DNA of 18,142 bases. Source: CAITSH01 sp945892985 (GTDB lineage: Bacteria > Pseudomonadota > Gammaproteobacteria > Burkholderiales > SG8-39). The stretch covers positions 1-18,142 of the forward strand of contig CAMDDU010000066.1 of assembly GCA_945892985.1 (NCBI GenBank). The letters are read 5' to 3'. Under the pieces are notes generated by a model. That model made no database searches. It saw nothing but the letters and a program-made list of their open reading frames with translations, and was not told the DNA's origin. A program made the translations under genes and the position numbers. Positions 15,057 through 18,142 of the stretch are shown one piece after another (within the stretch, counting starts at the first letter, position 1; every line of letters starts with the position of its first letter).

Positions 15057-15088
15057 GCGCCCCTTCCTTCTTGGTGTGGAAGGGGCGC
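15057..15088 (-). other. 11-bp perfect hairpin after the VOC gene
   Basis: GCGCCCCTTCC (15057-15067) pairs perfectly with GGAAGGGGCGC (15078-15088) around a 10-base loop, beginning 28 bp beyond the VOC stop. No U-tract follows on the minus strand, so it is not a standard intrinsic terminator. It may act as a 3'-end stabiliser or a weak pause site. The rest of 14822-15115 shows only G-rich low-complexity DNA. Confidence 0.55.
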
Positions 15089-15115
15089 TTCTAGCCTGTA
15101 GCTCAGTCCCCTAGC

Positions 15116-15619
15116 TTAGTCATGCACGTCCGGACGCTTATGGCGAAAGCCGCTTTCGAAATGGCCTTTGCCCTCGAGGTCGCCCTGTTCGAATATCCAG
15201 GTGTAGCCACCCTTGGGGTTGGATAGTATTTCCCAGGCGTTGTCGTCGAGGTCCCAGAACATGAAGCTGTAGGTGCCGTGGCGCTCTGCGGGTTTTGAAA
15301 TGTCGTGCAGCTCCCACATCGCGGCCTGTTCAACACAAAGCCGGTAGGCCTCGTCCACATCGGCATCGGTGACCACGTCGAGGCCGTTGTGATTGATACG
15401 CGGCATGCGTTCTTTCTTTCCCGTTTGCACCACCGCATAAACATGATTGCCGCCGAGCCGGATCATTAGCGACACGGTGCTGGTGCGTATGACTTTCAGG
15501 CCGAGGAATTCTTCATAGAACTTGCGCGTGGCGTCGAGGTCTTTGGATCCCAGGGTGCCGTGCGAGAGAAACGTGGTTTTGAGCGCCGGCTTGATTGGCG
15601 TGGAAGCGATCGCTGTCAT
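15116..15619 (-). CDS. VOC/glyoxalase-fold metalloprotein, dioxygenase-like
   Basis: Predicted cytoplasmic protein of 167 residues with one vicinal-oxygen-chelate domain made of two beta-alpha-beta-beta-beta modules. A plausible metal triad is visible: His20 in SHGTLGSKDLDATRKFYEEF, His77 in INHNGLDVV and Glu130 in DLDDNAWEIL. The order and spacing fit the 2-His-1-carboxylate site of type I extradiol dioxygenases and relatives, which cleave catechol-like rings. The chain is shorter than classical two-domain dioxygenases, so it could also be a glyoxalase or a resistance-type VOC protein. It follows the Bug-type binding protein gene by 65 bp on the same strand, so the two are probably co-transcribed. 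This suggests a role in breaking down an imported organic acid. Substrate unknown. Confidence 0.85.
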   Translation of the reverse strand: MTAIASTPIKPALKTTFLSHGTLGSKDLDATRKFYEEFLGLKVIRTSTVSLMIRLGGNHVYAVVQTGKKERMPRINHNGLDVVTDADVDEAYRLCVEQAAMWELHDISKPAERHGTYSFMFWDLDDNAWEILSNPKGGYTWIFEQGDLEGKGHFESGFRHKRPDVHD

Positions 15620-15684
15620 CTCTGCTTTCTGTTTCAGATTGTTAAATTGCAGTGTGAAGTCTGCGGTGGATGCCGGGTGTGGGG

Positions 15685-16707
15685 CTAATCGAGCTTGATG
15701 CCCGAGTCCTTGATCATCTGGCCGTACATGCGATAGTCGTAGCGTATGCGTTCCGCAAACGACGCCACGCTGCCGCCAACCGGTTCGGATCCGATCTCGG
15801 TCAGGCGCTGTCGTGTTTTCGGGTCGTCCAGCACGGCCTGCAGTTTTTCGTTGAGCAGGCGCACGATTTCCGGGCTGGTGCCCTTGGGCGCAAAAACACC
15901 AAACCAGGCGCTCATTTCCCAGCCCGGCAGGCCGGCTTCGGCCGAGGTGGGCACATCGGGCAGTCCGCTGATGCGTTTTTTCGCACCGACCGCGAGTGGG
16001 CGCAGTTCCCCGCCCTTGAGGTAGGGTCGGGCGGAGCCCAGTCCCATGGACATGACTTGCAGGCGTCCACCGATGAGATCGGGAATGGCCGCCGCCACGC
16101 CCTTGTAGGGAACATGCTGCACTTGCATGCCGGCGAGGCGTCCGAACTGGGCGACGGCGATATGCGGCTGGCTGCCGGTGCCGGCCGAGCCGTAGAAGAC
16201 CTTGCCGGCATTGGCCTTGCCGTAGGCGATAAATTCGCCCAGATCCCGCGCCGGCAAAGAGCTTGGCACCAGAAGAATGTGCGGTACATCGGCGACGTTG
16301 ATGACCGGAAGAATGTCATTGAGCGGATCAAACGGCAGTGCGCGTTCAAGAAACGGCTTGATCACCAGGTTGCCGCCGGCGCAAATGAGCAAGGTATAGC
16401 CGTCTGCGGGGGATTTCACCACATAGTCGGTGGCGACATTGCCCGTGGCGCCGGGTTTGTTGTCGACGACCACTTGCCGGCCCAATTGCTGCGACAGGCC
16501 TTCGGCGGCGATGCGCGCGAGAATGTCGGTGGTACCCCCGGGCGCGCTATCGACCACCAGTTTGATCGGACGGTTGGGAAAGCTGCTTTGCGCCTGCGCC
16601 GGGGCCGCCAGAAACATCGAACAGCCCAGCGATAGTGATGCGAATGTGAGGAATGCGAATGTGAGTGATGCGAGCGACATGGACCGTCGCATAATGCGCG
16701 TAATCAA
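15685..16707 (-). CDS. Bug/TctC-family periplasmic solute-binding protein
   Basis: Predicted 340-residue periplasmic receptor of the tripartite tricarboxylate transporter type. The mature part starts near SSFPNRPIKLVVDSAPGGTTDILAR, the family's usual N-terminus, and continues with GSAGTGSQPHIA, VPYKG and GLPGWEMSAWFGVFAPKG, all characteristic. These proteins bind carboxylates, but many in betaproteobacteria are orphans without TctA/TctB genes, as appears here. The start is TTG at 16707: AAGGAGA (16713-16719) precedes it at 6-bp spacing, whereas the nearest ATG (16692) would be about 21 bp away. The signal peptide is long (about 39 residues, ending APAQAQ) and contains in-frame 5-residue repeats. 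It is divergent from the SDR gene and upstream of the VOC gene. Confidence 0.93.
   Translation of the reverse strand: MITRIMRRSMSLASLTFAFLTFASLSLGCSMFLAAPAQAQSSFPNRPIKLVVDSAPGGTTDILARIAAEGLSQQLGRQVVVDNKPGATGNVATDYVVKSPADGYTLLICAGGNLVIKPFLERALPFDPLNDILPVINVADVPHILLVPSSLPARDLGEFIAYGKANAGKVFYGSAGTGSQPHIAVAQFGRLAGMQVQHVPYKGVAAAIPDLIGGRLQVMSMGLGSARPYLKGGELRPLAVGAKKRISGLPDVPTSAEAGLPGWEMSAWFGVFAPKGTSPEIVRLLNEKLQAVLDDPKTRQRLTEIGSEPVGGSVASFAERIRYDYRMYGQMIKDSGIKLD
16636..16680. repeat. 15-bp in-frame tandem repeat in the Bug signal peptide
   Basis: Three imperfect 15-bp units (16636-16650, 16651-16665, 16666-16680), read on the minus strand, encode LTFAS, LTFAF and MSLAS, residues 10-24 of the precursor. 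The next five residues, LSLGC, are weakly related. The repeats build the hydrophobic core of the signal peptide. Confidence 0.8.
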
Positions 16708-16712
16708 AGTTT

Positions 16713-16719
16713 TCTCCTT
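16713..16719 (-). promoter_or_regulatory. Ribosome-binding site deciding the TTG start of the Bug gene
   Basis: On the minus strand AAGGAGA is followed by five bases and then TTG-ATT-ACG. It is the strongest Shine-Dalgarno in this part of the window and is correctly placed only for the TTG. Confidence 0.75.
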
Positions 16720-16856
16720 GGGGTTTTACGTCGGCTTGTGATTGCCGTTTGCGTCAAATGTGCGGGTGTCGCAATGCACGGGCGTAACGATACATGAAAC
16801 CAGCGTGATGGAGTGGCGCGCTAAATCACCGTATCATCACGATTCCAAAAATAAGC

Positions 16857-16861
16857 GGGAG
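16857..16861 (+). promoter_or_regulatory. Ribosome-binding site deciding the TTG start of the SDR gene
   Basis: GGGAG lies 6 bp before TTG at 16868. No comparable site precedes the in-frame GTG at 16805, the ATG at 16808 or the TTG at 16742. Confidence 0.6.
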
Positions 16862-16867
16862 CAGGCT

Positions 16868-17626
16868 TTGAAGCAAACAGGCAGAACAGCGATTGTCACC
16901 GGCGCCGGTTGGGGCATAGGCAAAGCCATGGCCATGCGCCTGGCGCAGGATGGTGCCAACATCGTCGTCGCGGACATAAAAAACGAAGAGGCTTCGGCCG
17001 CCGACATTGCCAAGGCGACGGGCGCGAAAACCCTGGCCCTTCACATTGATGTGTCATCGCAGGCCGATACCGAGCGCATGGCGGCCGAGACACTCAAGGC
17101 CTTCGGTTCGATTGACGTGCTTATCAACAATGCGGCGATGTTCTCCACGCTGGTGATGCGACCGTTCGAGCAGATTCCGGTCGAAGAATGGCAAAAACTG
17201 ATGTCCATCAACATCATGGGCGTGGGCCTGTGCTGCCGCGCCGTTTCGCCGGCGATGCGCAAGCAGCAGCGCGGACGTATCATCAACCTCGCCTCGGGTG
17301 CGCCCCTCAAGGGCGTGCCACTTTTTTTGCATTACATCGCCAGCAAGGGCGCGGTCATCGCCATGACGCGCGGCCTGGCGCGGGAACTGGGCAAGGACGG
17401 GGTGACGGTCAACGCGCTCGCTCCGGGCTTCACTTTGTCGGAGGGGGTGCTCGGAACCTCCAATCACGTTGCGGTCGGACGCGAAATGGCCATCAAGACG
17501 CGGGCCATTCCGCGCGATGAAACGCCGGACGATCTGGTCGGCGCGGTGAGTTTTCTCGCCAGTGATGACGCCGCTTTCATGACCGGGCAGACCATGGTCG
17601 TCGACGGCGGTTCGGCCATGGTCTGA
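16868..17626 (+). CDS. Short-chain dehydrogenase/reductase (classical SDR)
   Basis: Predicted NAD(P)-dependent oxidoreductase of 252 residues, typical of classical SDRs. The cofactor motif TGAGWGIG is at 11-18 and NNAA at 87-90. The catalytic tetrad is complete: Asn115, Ser143, Tyr156 and Lys160 (YIASK). Asp36 at the end of the second strand favours NAD(H) over NADP(H). The C-terminal DDAAFMTGQTMVVDGG is the usual family ending. The TTG at 16868 is chosen from the GGGAG 6 bp upstream and because the Rossmann strand then begins at residue 6. The frame is open to 16742, which would add 42 residues without family similarity. It diverges from the Bug gene across a 160-bp gap that probably holds both promoters. 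Substrate unknown; context suggests catabolism of an imported compound. Confidence 0.92.
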   Translation: MKQTGRTAIVTGAGWGIGKAMAMRLAQDGANIVVADIKNEEASAADIAKATGAKTLALHIDVSSQADTERMAAETLKAFGSIDVLINNAAMFSTLVMRPFEQIPVEEWQKLMSINIMGVGLCCRAVSPAMRKQQRGRIINLASGAPLKGVPLFLHYIASKGAVIAMTRGLARELGKDGVTVNALAPGFTLSEGVLGTSNHVAVGREMAIKTRAIPRDETPDDLVGAVSFLASDDAAFMTGQTMVVDGGSAMV

Positions 17627-17790
17627 TCCTCCGCAGATTTGGCTGGAAACGCCCGTCTGGCGCGGGTTTTCGGGCGATCGCGACGGTGGTGTTCAGGCTC
17701 ATTCGGACGCTTGCGTGCGCTATTTCGTGGCCTCTGCGCGGACTGAGAAAGACAATCGCGTGGTTTTTGCTCCGCCTGACCTTATTAGGA

Positions 17791-17923
17791 TTAGTTGGGG
17801 CAAGTTGTTAAAATATAAAGTGCAGCAAGCCTTGGGGGAGCGTTCGCGACTTCCGTCGCTGTTGGATCCAGGTTTGGGAAACCAGGTGAGGCTGCGGCCG
17901 ACCCCGACCCTTGCAGGCTGCAC
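17791..17923 (+). ncRNA. Possible small structured RNA with its promoter
   Basis: A -10-like TATAAA (17814-17819) stands 17 bp after TTAGTT, in a locally AT-rich patch. The following bases can fold: GTGCAGCAAG (from 17820) pairs with CTTG and GCTGCAC (to 17923) across a 3' bulge. Inside are the hairpins GCGAC-TTCC-GTCGC, GGTTT-GGG-AAACC and GGC-TGCG-GCC. A T-rich stretch (17924-17941) follows. I do not recognise a known RNA class. It lacks the 4.5S GGAAG..AGC loop and is too short for a canonical 6S RNA. Confidence 0.25.
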
Positions 17924-18085
17924 GCTTTAATCTGTATTTTTGGACAGACTCTGGTGCTGCAAATCAGCCGGGGTTGCGGCGTCTATGTTGTGATCTAGGG
18001 AATCACTGAACAAGTGATAGTTGAGACGAGAAACGTTGGAATCAAAGTCAATTTGATGATAAATCGGGCGAAAATGTGGAAGAAA

Positions 18086-18100
18086 GGGGGCTATGCCCCC
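18086..18100 (-). terminator. Terminator-like hairpin near the right edge
   Basis: GGGGGC-TAT-GCCCCC is a perfect 6-bp stem. On the minus strand it is followed by TTTCTT, so it could end a leftward transcript entering from beyond the window. The T-run is short. Confidence 0.35.
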
Positions 18101-18142
18101 GCTATTTCCTCACGCAGGGCGCACCTCTCCTGTGAGTGGCAT

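Larger units (their letters stand above)
17627..18142. other. 516-bp stretch without a convincing gene
   Basis: No ORF here has a good start, ribosome-binding site or family motif; the longest (17715-17930) begins with GTG and reads as low-complexity. A weak hairpin with four T residues (about 17652-17670) could end the SDR transcript. The rest holds a promoter-like site and foldable stretch (17791-17923), a possible IS end (from about 17995) and a hairpin at 18086-18100. Confidence 0.6.

Noticed and set aside
15670..16635. 321-codon plus-strand frame opposite the Bug gene
   Set aside because: Antisense to a confidently identified gene, with no recognisable protein features.
16700..16740. 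Lipoprotein signal (LSLGC) in the Bug protein
   Set aside because: Serine occupies the -3 position where a lipobox needs Leu, Val or Ile, and a good signal peptidase I site (APAQAQ) follows.
17715..17930. 71-codon plus-strand ORF after the SDR gene
   Set aside because: GTG start without a ribosome-binding site, no family similarity, and it overlaps the foldable stretch better read as non-coding.

Overview
The window looks like chromosomal DNA of a betaproteobacterium. The evidence is a GC-rich sequence, an EarP/EF-P pair with Arg32 in EF-P, a Bug/TctC-type periplasmic binding protein, and UUCG-capped intrinsic terminators. Thirteen protein genes are supported. I see no tRNA, rRNA, CRISPR array or transposase gene. 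Function calls come from motif reading only; no database search was possible.

Layout. Positions 1-356 hold a 199-bp tandem duplication, each copy carrying a palindromic intergenic element of a type scattered through many bacterial genomes. Positions 380-3182 (minus) form a two-gene catabolic operon: a PaaH-type 3-hydroxyacyl-CoA dehydrogenase followed by glutaryl-CoA dehydrogenase. Together these would oxidise CoA thioesters such as those from aromatic-acid or dicarboxylate breakdown. A universal stress protein gene diverges from it (3424-3858).

Positions 4021-10984 (plus) are the most interesting block. It encodes an exported TPR-CHAT putative protease of 1085 residues, a membrane-bound CHASE2-class III adenylate cyclase, and two tandem, mutually paralogous exported proteins with a FecR-like beta domain. 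The block ends at a strong terminator (11042-11068). The set reads as an envelope sensing module: periplasmic protease, periplasmic sensor coupled to cytoplasmic cAMP synthesis, and two small periplasmic partners. A (GGTTCC)n microsatellite lies just upstream.

Positions 11204-12957 hold earP and efp, the arginine-rhamnosylation pair that helps ribosomes through polyproline stretches. Then come cspA with a clear sigma70 promoter and a structured leader, a YhiN/HI0933-type flavoprotein (minus), a VOC-fold protein with an intact metal triad (minus), a Bug-type solute-binding protein (minus, TTG start), and a divergent SDR oxidoreductase (plus, probable TTG start).

The last 516 bases (17627-18142) hold no convincing gene. 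They do contain a promoter-like site followed by a foldable stretch that could be a small RNA, and near the edge a sequence that could be an insertion-sequence end.
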